From Paraburkholderia caribensis (GTDB taxonomy: Bacteria > Pseudomonadota > Gammaproteobacteria > Burkholderiales > Burkholderiaceae), in assembly GCF_002902945.1 (NCBI RefSeq), contig NZ_CP026102.1:372001-436000 (forward strand): a stretch of DNA of 64,000 nucleotides, given 5' to 3'. Below are positions 45,784-54,581 of this stretch, in pieces. Position numbers and translations under genes: made by a program. The notes beneath the pieces were generated by a model, which did not search any database, was not told the DNA's origin, and saw nothing but the letters and a program-made list of their open reading frames with translations. The first letter of the stretch is position 1. Each line of letters opens with the position of its first letter.

Positions 45784-46441
45784 GCTGGCATCCGCGATGC
45801 GTTATCTCGCTCCACGCGTCGCCCCTGTGCGGGGCGGCACCTACTTTTCTTTGCCGCCGCAAAGAAAAGTAGGCAAAAGAAAGCGGCTCACACCGCCAAT
45901 TCTTGACGTCTGCCCACGGGCCCCCAACGTCCCCACACTTCATAGGCCAGTGCCCTGGCTAGTGTCCGTTGCCAGCGCTTCGAATCAGCGCCTCACCCGC
46001 TTCGAATACCCGTACATGAGCCAGCGGCAGCGAATGGTATGTGCCGCCCAGGTGGCAAACTGTGTGTAGGTTGTCGCGTCGTATGGCTTGGCGCTCTTAC
46101 AGGGTGGGACGCATGAGCTATCGGTCTGGAGTGGTGCGCGTATGGCGCGAAAGCCTACACACAGTTTGCCACCTGGGCGGCCGTGGACTATTTGGCACGG
46201 CTTGGTGCGACGCGGGGGCATGAAGCGGGTGAGGCGCATCGCAAGAGCGTTGGCAACGAACGCGAACAGGAAAGTTGCCGTGTGAAGCGTAAGACCCTTT
46301 GGGGGCCCTCAGGCAGAAAAAAGAGCTGGCGGTGTGAGCCGCTTTCTTTTGCCTACTTTTCTTTGCGGCGGCAAAGAAAAGTAGGTGCCGCCCCGCACAG
46401 GGGCGACGCGTGGGGCACGCTAACGATTCGCGGATGCCAGC
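45784..46441. repeat. Palindromic repeat element, copy C
   Basis: A ~658-bp copy in the same orientation as copy A. Terminal 14-bp hairpins are at 45841-45872 and 46353-46384, 480 bp apart. The nested perfect 28-bp inverted repeat is at 46043-46070 / 46154-46181, and the sequence between the arms is closely similar to copy A. Degenerate flanking units extend left to the motif GTCTGCGACG (45587-45596) and right to about 46640. The element separates the HU/H1 gene from the second ATP-grasp cluster. Confidence 0.9.
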
Positions 46442-46844
46442 ACACGCACAAGCAAACCAAAACGAACGCCTGCGCCGCGAAGGCGCCAACGGGGCTGCCA
46501 TAGCAAAGACCAAAACACCAAACGGGCAACGCCCAAAGCGGGGGGAAGAGAAAAAAGCGCGGCAACCAGCGAACGGACAATCCCCCTCGCGCCGCGAGCC
46601 GAAACCAGAACCAAACCAAAACCCCACGCACCGTGTACGCAACAACACGCACCGTAGTAGCGCATCGTCCCCCTCCGCGCTACGATGACATCGACAACCG
46701 AGCGCCATCGCAGTGCGCGTTCCCAGTGCATCCACCGCGCGCAGCGCACAAATCCCGAATGGCATAACGCTTGCTTGATCGAGATTGAAAAACCGAATGC
46801 GCAGCGCATTCGCCTTCTATCCGACAAAAAGAGTGGGGCGTAAC
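46442..46844. other. Right flank of repeat copy C and upstream region of the ATP-grasp gene
   Basis: The first ~200 bases are decayed repeat flank: GCAAAGACCAAAACACCAAACGG-like sequence at about 46504 matches the right flanks of copies A and B. The rest shows no gene and should contain the promoter of the ATP-grasp operon; I see no strong consensus. Confidence 0.5.
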
Positions 46845-48254
46845 ATGCGATGCTATGACGAGATGCGTCAGTTCGATGACGCCGTGCGGCCGCATTATCA
46901 GCGGTTCGAACGCTGGCTCGTGCAGCAGGGCAGCGAGGCAATCGAGAGAAAGCGGGCCGAAGCCGATCTGCTGTTTCGCCGCGTCGGTATCACGTTCGCC
47001 GTCAATGGCGATCTGTCAGGCACCGAGCGGCTCATCCCGTTCGATCTGATCCCGCGCATCATCCCGCGCGGCGAGTGGCAAACGCTCGAAGCCGGCCTCC
47101 GGCAGCGCGTCCAGGCACTCAACCTCTTTATCCACGACGTCTATCACGACCGTAACATCGTCCGCGCCGGCATCGTGCCCGCCGATCAGGTCTACACCAA
47201 CGCGCAATACCGGCCGGAAATGCAGGGCGTCGACGTGCCGCTCGCCGTCTATGCGCACATCGCAGGCGTCGATGTCGTGCGGGCCGGCGAGAACGGCGAG
47301 TTCTACGTGCTCGAAGACAATCTGCGCGTGCCGTCGGGCGTGTCGTACATGCTCGAGAACCGCAAGATGATGATGCGGCTCTTCCCCGAACTGTTCGTGC
47401 AGAACCGCATCGCGCCCGTTGCGCACTATCCCGATCTGCTGCTCGACACGTTGCGCTCGGTGGCGCCCGAAGGCGTCGACGATCCCGTCGTCGTCGTGCT
47501 GACGCCCGGTATGTACAACTCCGCCTACTTCGAGCACACCTTCCTCGCCCAGCAGATGGGCGTCGAACTGGTGGAAGGCAAGGATCTCTTCGTCGACGAC
47601 AACTACGTGTTCATGCGCACCACGCAAGGGCCGCGGCGCGTGGACGTCATATATCGGCGGGTCGACGACGACTTTCTCGATCCGCTCGCGTTCCGCCCGG
47701 ATTCGGCGCTCGGCGTGCCGGGGCTGCTGACGGCGTATCGCGCGGGGCGCGTGGCGCTTGCGAACGCGATGGGCACAGGTATCGCCGACGACAAGTCGAT
47801 CTATCCGTACGTGCCCGACATGATCGAGTTCTATCTGGGCGAAAAGCCGATCCTCAACAACGTGCCGACCTACCAGTGCCGCAAGCCGGACGACCTCGCC
47901 TACACGCTCGCGCATCTGCCCGAACTTGTCGTCAAGGAAGTACATGGCGCAGGCGGTTACGGGATGCTCGTCGGGCCGGCGTCGACGTCCGCGGAAATCG
48001 AGGCGTTCCGCCAGCGGCTGATCGAAAAGCCCGCCGGCTACATCGCGCAGCCGACGCTCGCGCTGTCCGCCTGCCCGACCTTCGTCGAAGCGGGTATCGC
48101 GCCGCGCCATATCGACCTGCGTCCGTTCGTCCTGTCGGGCAAGACGGTGACGATGTGCGCGGGCGGCCTCACGCGCGTCGCGTTGCAGGAGGGCTCGCTG
48201 GTCGTCAACTCGTCGCAGGGAGGCGGTACCAAAGACACCTGGATGGTCGACTGA
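46845..48254 (+). CDS. Circularly permuted type-2 ATP-grasp ligase
   Basis: A 469-residue predicted ATP-dependent peptide ligase in the cytosol. The family's core signatures are visible: ENLRVPSGVSYMLENRKMMMRLFPELF in two parts, FEHTFLAQQMGVELVEGKDL, and VVKEVHGAGGYGMLVGP. It is a paralogue of the N-terminal half of the fusion protein encoded at 19729. The ATG at 46845 fits the family; 20 more residues are open upstream. It begins a four-gene set with an alpha-E protein, a transglutaminase and an Anbu protease. The ligated substrate is unknown. Confidence 0.92.
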   Translation: MRCYDEMRQFDDAVRPHYQRFERWLVQQGSEAIERKRAEADLLFRRVGITFAVNGDLSGTERLIPFDLIPRIIPRGEWQTLEAGLRQRVQALNLFIHDVYHDRNIVRAGIVPADQVYTNAQYRPEMQGVDVPLAVYAHIAGVDVVRAGENGEFYVLEDNLRVPSGVSYMLENRKMMMRLFPELFVQNRIAPVAHYPDLLLDTLRSVAPEGVDDPVVVVLTPGMYNSAYFEHTFLAQQMGVELVEGKDLFVDDNYVFMRTTQGPRRVDVIYRRVDDDFLDPLAFRPDSALGVPGLLTAYRAGRVALANAMGTGIADDKSIYPYVPDMIEFYLGEKPILNNVPTYQCRKPDDLAYTLAHLPELVVKEVHGAGGYGMLVGPASTSAEIEAFRQRLIEKPAGYIAQPTLALSACPTFVEAGIAPRHIDLRPFVLSGKTVTMCAGGLTRVALQEGSLVVNSSQGGGTKDTWMVD

Positions 48255-48385
48255 CCACGTCCGACCGATTTTCCGAAGCGCCCGCATCCCGCGATGCGGG
48301 CGCACAGCCGACAAACCACGGGCAACCCGGCGCGCTTCGCGTCACACGGCGACGAGAGCGCGTCCAATCAACACGGAAAGCCGAC

Positions 48386-49336
48386 ATGCTGAGCCGCACC
48401 GCCGATCATCTGTTCTGGATGGCCCGTTATATGGAGCGCGCCGAGAATACCGCGCGCATGCTCGACATCAACCTGAAGGCGCAACTGCTGCCGCAGACGC
48501 CCGAGCAGGAGGAGCGCACGCAGCGCTCGGTGTTGCGCATCTCCGAGCTTGAGCACGCGTTCGCGCAGCGCTACGACGAGCCGACCCGCGAGAACGTGCT
48601 CGATTTCATGGTGGCCGATCCGACCAACCCGTCGAGCATTCATTCGTGTCTGCAGGCAGCCCGCGAAAACGCGCGTGCGGTGCGCGGCACGTTGACGACG
48701 GAGTGGTGGGAAACGATCAACGATACCTGGCTCGAATTCAACGAGCGCACCGCGCACGGCGAGGTGGCGAACAACCTGTCGGCGCTGTTCGAATGGGTGA
48801 AGTTCCGCTCGCATCTGTCGCGCGGCGTGACGATCGGCACCGCGTTGCAGGACGACGCGTTCTTCTTCACGCAGCTCGGCACCTTTCTCGAACGAGCCGA
48901 CAACACGGCGCGCATTCTCGACGTGCGCTTCGCCGACGCGGAGCCGAACTCGCGCGAGGCTGCCCGGCAACTCGAAGACTTCTATTACTGGACGTCCATT
49001 CTGAGTTCGGTGTCGGCGCTGGAGATCTATCGCAAGGTGTATCGCGATGTCGTGACGCCCGCGCGCGTCGTCGAACTGATGATCCTGAATTCGCAGATGC
49101 CGCGCTCGCTGCTGGCGTCTCTCGATGGCGTCTGCGAAAACCTCGCGATGCTGCGCACGCAGGGCTCGAATCAATGCGAGCGTTTTGCGGGCAAGCTGCG
49201 CGCCGAACTGCTTTACTCGGATATCCGGCAGATTTTCGAAACCGGTCTGCATGCGTGGCTCACGCAGTTTCTCGCCCGCGTGTTCGAACTCGGCAACATG
49301 GTCGCGCGCACGTACCTGATGCTGCCCGTTGCCTGA
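48386..49336 (+). CDS. Alpha-E domain protein
   Basis: A 316-residue all-helical protein. It begins with the signature MLSRTADHLFWMARYMERAENTARM and repeats a related segment later (FFTQLGTFLERADNTARILDVRF), as in the alpha-E family. These proteins accompany circularly permuted ATP-grasp enzymes and are thought to act with them as a complex or as a second catalytic half. Here it is a separate gene, 131 bases after the ligase, whereas in the other cluster it is fused. The biochemical role is not established. Confidence 0.92.
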   Translation: MLSRTADHLFWMARYMERAENTARMLDINLKAQLLPQTPEQEERTQRSVLRISELEHAFAQRYDEPTRENVLDFMVADPTNPSSIHSCLQAARENARAVRGTLTTEWWETINDTWLEFNERTAHGEVANNLSALFEWVKFRSHLSRGVTIGTALQDDAFFFTQLGTFLERADNTARILDVRFADAEPNSREAARQLEDFYYWTSILSSVSALEIYRKVYRDVVTPARVVELMILNSQMPRSLLASLDGVCENLAMLRTQGSNQCERFAGKLRAELLYSDIRQIFETGLHAWLTQFLARVFELGNMVARTYLMLPVA

Positions 49337-49349
49337 TGGAGTGCCCTCA

Positions 49350-50156
49350 ATGTTTCTCACGATCCGCCACGACACCTTCTACCGCTACGAATCGACGGTC
49401 CATTACTCGATCCAGCAATTGCGCCTCACGCCGTCGAGCGGCGCTTCACAGATCGTGCGGCGCTGGACGCTCGATGCGCCCGGCAAGCTCGATTCGACCT
49501 TCGACGCCTATGGCAACGTGCTGCACACGCTCGTGCTCAACAAGCAGCACGACGAGATACGCGTGCACGTGTCGGGCGAAGTCGACACGTTTGCGTTGAT
49601 CGACGGCCGGCTCGGCGACGATGCGGGCGCGATTCCGCTCGAGCATTTCACCTGCGCGACACGCTTGACCGACTGCGACCCTGCGATTCGCGAACTGGCG
49701 GCGTCCGTGCCGTCGCTCGACAAGCCGGCTGCGCTGATTGCGCTGGCGGAGAAGATCATCGACCGGGTGCAGTTCGAGACGGGCGCGACAGGCGTGACGA
49801 GCACGGCGTCGCAGGCGCTCGCGCTCGGCAAGGGCGTTTGCCAGGACCACGCGCATCTGATGCTCGCGTGCTGCCGCGCGCGCGGCATTCCGGCGCGCTA
49901 TGTGAGCGGCTATATCGAACCGGGCGACGTCGAGCATGCGGCGAGTCACGCGTGGGTCGATGTGTGGCTCGCGGGGACCGGCTGGATTTCCGTCGACGTC
50001 ACGCACGCCGCGTTCGCCAGTGAGATGTATTGCCGGCTCGCGGCCGCGCGCGACTATGAAGCGGCGTCGCCCGTGCGCGGACGGCGCATCGGCGGACTGG
50101 AAGAAACGCTCGATGTGTCCGTTGCCGTGAAGGCCCAGGAACAGTCGCCGCAGTAA
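49350..50156 (+). CDS. Transglutaminase-like cysteine peptidase-family protein
   Basis: A 268-residue protein with the same two-part layout as the one encoded at 22338. The triad is C164 (GVCQDHAHL), H200 (SHAWVDV) and D216 (ISVDVTH). The ATG at 49350 is 13 bases after the alpha-E stop, so the genes are likely co-transcribed. It is expected to hydrolyse or exchange amide bonds and may process proteins or peptides modified by the ligase. No signal peptide is seen. Confidence 0.92.
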   Translation: MFLTIRHDTFYRYESTVHYSIQQLRLTPSSGASQIVRRWTLDAPGKLDSTFDAYGNVLHTLVLNKQHDEIRVHVSGEVDTFALIDGRLGDDAGAIPLEHFTCATRLTDCDPAIRELAASVPSLDKPAALIALAEKIIDRVQFETGATGVTSTASQALALGKGVCQDHAHLMLACCRARGIPARYVSGYIEPGDVEHAASHAWVDVWLAGTGWISVDVTHAAFASEMYCRLAAARDYEAASPVRGRRIGGLEETLDVSVAVKAQEQSPQ

Positions 50157-50316
50157 GAAGCGAGCCGCGAAACCTGGGGTCTTTTCGGGCACATATCGGC
50201 TGCAGCGTGCGAGGCGCGCGCATTACAATGGCAGCGTCCCGCGGCGCTGCCCGCGGCCTGTGCCATTTTCCGGCTCGCCCAACCGTTCGTACTGGGCAGC
50301 CGTCTGGATTCCTGTC

Positions 50317-51237
50317 ATGACTTACTGTGTGGCGATGTGCGTCGATGAAGGGCTCGTGTTCCTGTCGGATACGCGGACCAATGCGGGCGTCGATCACATC
50401 AGCACCGCGCGCAAGATGTCGGTGTTCGAAGAGCCCGGCGAACGCATGCTGGTGCTGCTCGGCGCGGGCAACCTGTCGCTCACGCAGGCCGTGCTGCACG
50501 AGTTGTCCGAACCGTCCGGGCCTTCCGGTTCGTCAAAGCCCACGCTCTGGACCGTGCCGACCATGGCCGACGCCGCGCGCGTGGTCGGTCAGGCCGTGCG
50601 CGACGTGCACCTGCGCGAGGCGAACGCGCTGCAGGAATTCGGCGTCGACTTCAATTGCAGTTTCATTCTCGGCGGACAGATCCGTGAGAACGCGGAAAAC
50701 GGCAACGGCGCCGGACAACCGCGGCCGCGTCTGTTCATGATCTACGCGGCGGGCAACTTCATCGAATCGTCGCGCGTGAACCCGTATTTTCAGATCGGCG
50801 AGTCGAAGTACGGCAAGCCGATCATCGACCGTGTTCTCGTGCCGTCCACGCCGCTCGACGAGGCCGCCAAGTGCGCGCTGATCTCGATGGACTCGACGCT
50901 GCGCTCGAACCTCTCGGTCGGGCTGCCGCTCGATCTGCTCGTCTATGAGAAAGATGCACTGAAGGTGACGCGCTTCGTGTCGATCGATCAGGACAACGCC
51001 TACTATCAGATGATCCATCGCACGTGGGGCGAACGGCTTCGGCAGGTGTTCGGCGAGATTCCCGATCCCGACTGGCAAGTCACGGGCGACGTGCCGCAGA
51101 ACGGGCATGTCGGCGAGATGGTGCTGTACCGGCCGCCTGGCGAGTTGCATACGGACGCACAGCGCGGCACGCCGGGTGTCGACGAGCGGCCCGCCCAGAC
51201 GCTCGCGCAAGCCGACAAGCCTAAAACACGCGGCTGA
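50317..51237 (+). CDS. Anbu, proteasome-beta-subunit-related protease
   Basis: A 306-residue Ntn-hydrolase of the Anbu (ancestral beta subunit) group. It begins MTYCVAM, so removal of Met1 would expose Thr2 as the catalytic nucleophile, as in proteasome beta subunits. The conserved FLSDTRTNAGVDHISTARKM follows, where D and K are expected to assist catalysis. I choose the ATG at 50317 for this reason; the frame is open 19 residues upstream. It is the last gene of the ATP-grasp/alpha-E/transglutaminase set, a gene association already known for Anbu. The natural substrate is unknown. Confidence 0.92.
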   Translation: MTYCVAMCVDEGLVFLSDTRTNAGVDHISTARKMSVFEEPGERMLVLLGAGNLSLTQAVLHELSEPSGPSGSSKPTLWTVPTMADAARVVGQAVRDVHLREANALQEFGVDFNCSFILGGQIRENAENGNGAGQPRPRLFMIYAAGNFIESSRVNPYFQIGESKYGKPIIDRVLVPSTPLDEAAKCALISMDSTLRSNLSVGLPLDLLVYEKDALKVTRFVSIDQDNAYYQMIHRTWGERLRQVFGEIPDPDWQVTGDVPQNGHVGEMVLYRPPGELHTDAQRGTPGVDERPAQTLAQADKPKTRG

Positions 51238-51295
51238 TCACGCCGGCACGGCGCGCCCGCTTCGGGACGCAGCCACTTTTTCCACTGCAGCAATG

Positions 51296-51331
51296 AAAAA
51301 AGCCAGCGTTGGCTTGCGCCGCTGCTGGCTT
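51296..51331 (-). terminator. Rho-independent terminator of the porin gene
   Basis: Read on the minus strand, AAGCCAGC and GCTGGCTT form an 8-bp stem (51300-51307 with 51324-51331) around a 16-base loop, and a run of T residues ends the structure. It lies 45 bases after the porin stop codon. Confidence 0.75.
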
Positions 51332-51375
51332 CAGAGTACGGCTCGACGTCTCGAGCCGTGCGTCATATTGTTCTA

Positions 51376-52563
51376 TTAGAACTTGTGACGGATACCCAGG
51401 CTGATGATTTCCTGGTTGCTCGAACCGGCCTGGTAGCCGTACGAACCAACCGATGCGCCTGCGTCGATGATTGCGCCACCGTTGCTCGCATCGCGCTGAT
51501 GGCCGCTTGCGTGCTGGTATGCGCCAACCAGGTACAGGTCGGTGCGCTTCGACAGGTTGTAGTCGCCGCCCAGCGAAACCTGGTGGTAGTTCGCCGACGT
51601 GTCGCCAGCGGCGTGCGTGTAGATGTAGCCGAGGCCGATCAACATGGCCGGCGTGACCTGGTAGCCAGCGTACGCGCCTGCAACGTGGAACTTCTCTTGT
51701 TCGGCGAAGCCAGCACCCGAGAACGCATCCGGCTTGTATTGCGCGAAGCTGTAACGGATGTTGAACGTGAACGGACCCGTCACGTATTGCGCGGCTGCCG
51801 ACGTGATGTCGATTGCCTTAGCCGTCGAGTAGAACTGGTTGACGTTCGAGCCGTCGAACGTGCCGTCCGACGTCACGCCCGTGCCCCACGTACCAGCGCG
51901 GCCAGCGATCGTGTTGGCGTTCGACATGTGGAAGTAGCCAGCTGCAACGCTGAACGGACCGCCCGCCCACGTTGCTGCGCCTGCCCACGACTGACCAGCG
52001 CCCGTTGCGCCAGCGACGCCGCCCAGAGCGTACATGCCTTCGAACTGGAAGCCGCTCCACACCGGCGAAACGTACTTGATGGCGTTGTTCGTACGCGAGC
52101 TGTTGTCGTTGTTGTCAACGTCGCCCGGCGTCGTGAACGTGCTGCCGAAGTAGTTGTCAGCCGTCAGCGGCTGAACCAGGTCGACCAGCGGGTCGTACTG
52201 GCGGCCAACCGTGAACGTACCGTATGCGTCGTGCGTCACACCGACATATGCCTGGCGGCCGAACAGCTTCGTGCCCGTGCCGTACGAACCCATCTTGCCG
52301 TTGTTCGGGTTGAAGCCGCTTTCCAGTTGGAAGATTGCCTTCAGGCCACCGCCGAGGTCTTCCGTACCCTTCACGCCCCAGCGGCTACCTTGCAGGTTGC
52401 CCGCTGCGAGCTGCCACAGGTTGTCGTTCGCCGGATTGGCGTTGTGAACATACTGGATCGAGTCATCGATCAAGCCATAGAGCGTCACGCTGCTTTGTGC
52501 ATGTGCTGCGCCTGCAGCGCCGAGCAGTGCCAGCGAGAGCGTCGACAGTGCGATTCGTTTCAT
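51376..52563 (-). CDS. Gram-negative trimeric porin (Burkholderia OpcP/OmpC-like)
   Basis: A 395-residue general porin. The signal peptide is MKRIALSTLSLALLGAAG, cleaved after AHA near residue 22. The mature protein begins QSSVTLYGLIDDSI, the standard opening of betaproteobacterial porins, contains the KGTEDLGGGLKAIFQLESGF strand pair, and ends in LGIRHKF with the terminal phenylalanine. The ATG at 52563 follows GGAGA. It forms the 16-strand outer-membrane channel for small solutes. Expression is probably high, given its own strong terminator. Confidence 0.95.
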   Translation of the reverse strand: MKRIALSTLSLALLGAAGAAHAQSSVTLYGLIDDSIQYVHNANPANDNLWQLAAGNLQGSRWGVKGTEDLGGGLKAIFQLESGFNPNNGKMGSYGTGTKLFGRQAYVGVTHDAYGTFTVGRQYDPLVDLVQPLTADNYFGSTFTTPGDVDNNDNSSRTNNAIKYVSPVWSGFQFEGMYALGGVAGATGAGQSWAGAATWAGGPFSVAAGYFHMSNANTIAGRAGTWGTGVTSDGTFDGSNVNQFYSTAKAIDITSAAAQYVTGPFTFNIRYSFAQYKPDAFSGAGFAEQEKFHVAGAYAGYQVTPAMLIGLGYIYTHAAGDTSANYHQVSLGGDYNLSKRTDLYLVGAYQHASGHQRDASNGGAIIDAGASVGSYGYQAGSSNQEIISLGIRHKF

Positions 52564-52959
52564 CCATTTCTCCACGCAGATGATTGGTTATCGTTGTTGC
52601 GAAACGGAGAATAGCGCAGTGTCTCGAAGTGTAAGAACTGAAAAAAATTAAGGTGTATCGAAAAACCGACAGCCCGGTAGAAGCCTTGTATCGCAAGCAT
52701 GTCAACGATTGTTTCTGTTTCAGCAATATTGAATCTTTGATCGAGGATTATTGTTCTTTTTATGACAGTGATCGACGGCATCGGTACGATTTACGCCATC
52801 GGGCGCGTGTTTCGTGTAAGAAAGTTGTCTAGTCGGGTGCGGAAATTTCCGCTTCCACATTAAGCGGTCGTAAACGCCGCGAGCGCTCAGCTTGACGGTT
52901 CGGGTAGACAGTTTCGGCCGGATGTGATCGCCGCGGGCCGGTGCTGTTGAAGCGGACGC
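52564..52959. other. Intergenic region upstream of porin gene
   Basis: These 396 bases are locally AT-rich (about 52600-52780), unlike the rest of the window, and must carry the porin promoter. I recognise no gene or regulatory RNA. The remainder is the space after the convergent BrkB-family gene's stop. Confidence 0.5.
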
Positions 52960-54285
52960 TTAACGGCTGGCGTTGCCGGAAGGCGGCGTTTCGGCATCGT
53001 TCGAAGCGTTGCGGCGCCGGGCGAATGCGGCCAGGGCCATCGCGGTGCTGGCCGCGATCAGCATCGACTCCCATGGATGCCGCCGGACGTAGCGGTCCGC
53101 CGCGACGGCCCTGCGTCTTGCTTCGACAATCGTCACGGCGGCGGCGTGGGTCGCCTGCGTTTCGGCCTTGACGACCGACTTGCCGATCGACACGGCCTTG
53201 CCGATGCCCGCGTCATGCTTCGCCAGCAGTCTCGTTGCAAGGGAGGGACGCGGTGCCGGCGGGGTGGCAGAGGCAGACGGCGGCGGGCCGCCTGTTGCGC
53301 CGCTTATCGGGCCGCGTCTTGCGTCAGTTGCAACCGTCGATGCCGCCAGCACGGACGCCAGCATCGCGCGGCTGCCAGGCGGCGTGGCGGGCGCGAGGCC
53401 CCAGGCGCCGCGCGGATCGTGCATGCGACCGCGCGCGGCGGAGAACTCCGCGCCGAGCAGCAGCACCACCGCCGAGAAGTACAGCCACATCAGCAGCACG
53501 GCGAGCGAGCCGGCCGCGCCGAACGAGTTGGCCATGCCGGCATGCGCGAGGTAGAGCGCGAAGAGCTTCTTGCCCGCCGAGAACAGCGCGGCCGCCACCG
53601 TCCCGCCGACCAGCGCGTCGCGCCAGCGCACGGGCGCATCGGGAAGAAACTTGAGCAGCGCGGCGAACGCGACCGCGAGCACCATCCAGCCGACGGCCAG
53701 TTGCAGCAGATTGCCGATCACCACGTACGGCGAGTCGCCCCAGATCCAGTTGCCGATAAACGTGATCGCCGTGTCGAGCACCAGCGACACGATCAGCAGG
53801 AACGCCACGCCGAGCACGAGGCCGAACGAGATCAGCCGCACGCGCACCAGCGCGAACACGCTCGACGCGCGCGGCGTCACCGACGGCCAGACAATATTGA
53901 GCGCGCTATTCAACGACGAGAAGGTCGCGGATGCGCCCACCGCCAGCAGCACGAACGAGATGATGGCCGCCACGCCGCCCGCGCCGCCGCTGCGATGCGC
54001 GTTCTGTACGATCGTCGTGACGGCGGCTGCGGCGTCGTTGCCGAGCACGCTATGCACCTGTCGGAACAATTCGCCGCGTGCGGCTTCCGCGCCGAAGAAC
54101 CAGCCGGAGACGGCGATCACCATCACGAGCGTTGGCGCGAGCGAGAACGCCGCGTAGAACGCGATGCTCGCGGCCATGGCCGCGCAGCGGTTTTCGGAGA
54201 ACTGCCGCAACGCGCCGACAGCCCACGACGCCTGCTTCTTCGCGACCGTTTGCAGCTTGTCGGCTGACAGTGAGTCGAGTTCCAT
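52960..54285 (-). CDS. YihY/BrkB-family membrane protein with C-terminal ElaB/DUF883-like tail
   Basis: A 441-residue protein. Residues about 25-290 are the six-helix BrkB/YihY core (AAMAASIAFYAAFSLAPTLVM, FLPDAPVRWRDALVGG, LLLGAEFSAARG). After a Pro/Ala-rich linker the C-terminus (about 345-430) has an amphipathic helix, then YVRRHPWESMLIAASTAMALAAF. This resembles the inner-membrane anchor of ElaB/YqjD/DUF883 proteins, which bind ribosomes in E. coli. BrkB proteins have no settled function despite the name 'virulence factor' or 'RNase BN'. The tail makes this member longer than typical (~290-330 residues). Confidence 0.88.
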   Translation of the reverse strand: MELDSLSADKLQTVAKKQASWAVGALRQFSENRCAAMAASIAFYAAFSLAPTLVMVIAVSGWFFGAEAARGELFRQVHSVLGNDAAAAVTTIVQNAHRSGGAGGVAAIISFVLLAVGASATFSSLNSALNIVWPSVTPRASSVFALVRVRLISFGLVLGVAFLLIVSLVLDTAITFIGNWIWGDSPYVVIGNLLQLAVGWMVLAVAFAALLKFLPDAPVRWRDALVGGTVAAALFSAGKKLFALYLAHAGMANSFGAAGSLAVLLMWLYFSAVVLLLGAEFSAARGRMHDPRGAWGLAPATPPGSRAMLASVLAASTVATDARRGPISGATGGPPPSASATPPAPRPSLATRLLAKHDAGIGKAVSIGKSVVKAETQATHAAAVTIVEARRRAVAADRYVRRHPWESMLIAASTAMALAAFARRRNASNDAETPPSGNASR

Positions 54286-54581
54286 TGCGGTCCTTCATGA
54301 CGAGGGTTGATACGTCGCACGCACAATGCGCATACACAACGCATGGCATCGCGGATTCATCGCGCGTCGTGACGCGCGCCAGGGGCATACCGCTGACAAT
54401 GGTATTACGCAAGCGTCATGCCCATCTCTCTATGCGAGTACAACAGAAGCGCGCAACGAGATTGTGCTACGTCGAGTCATCGAGCATGGATCGTGCTGCG
54501 CATCGTGTTTCCTCTGCTTACGAACGTCCGGAAACGACTTATACTTTTTTCACCTCCCCACAAATAGAACCAGAGGCGATC

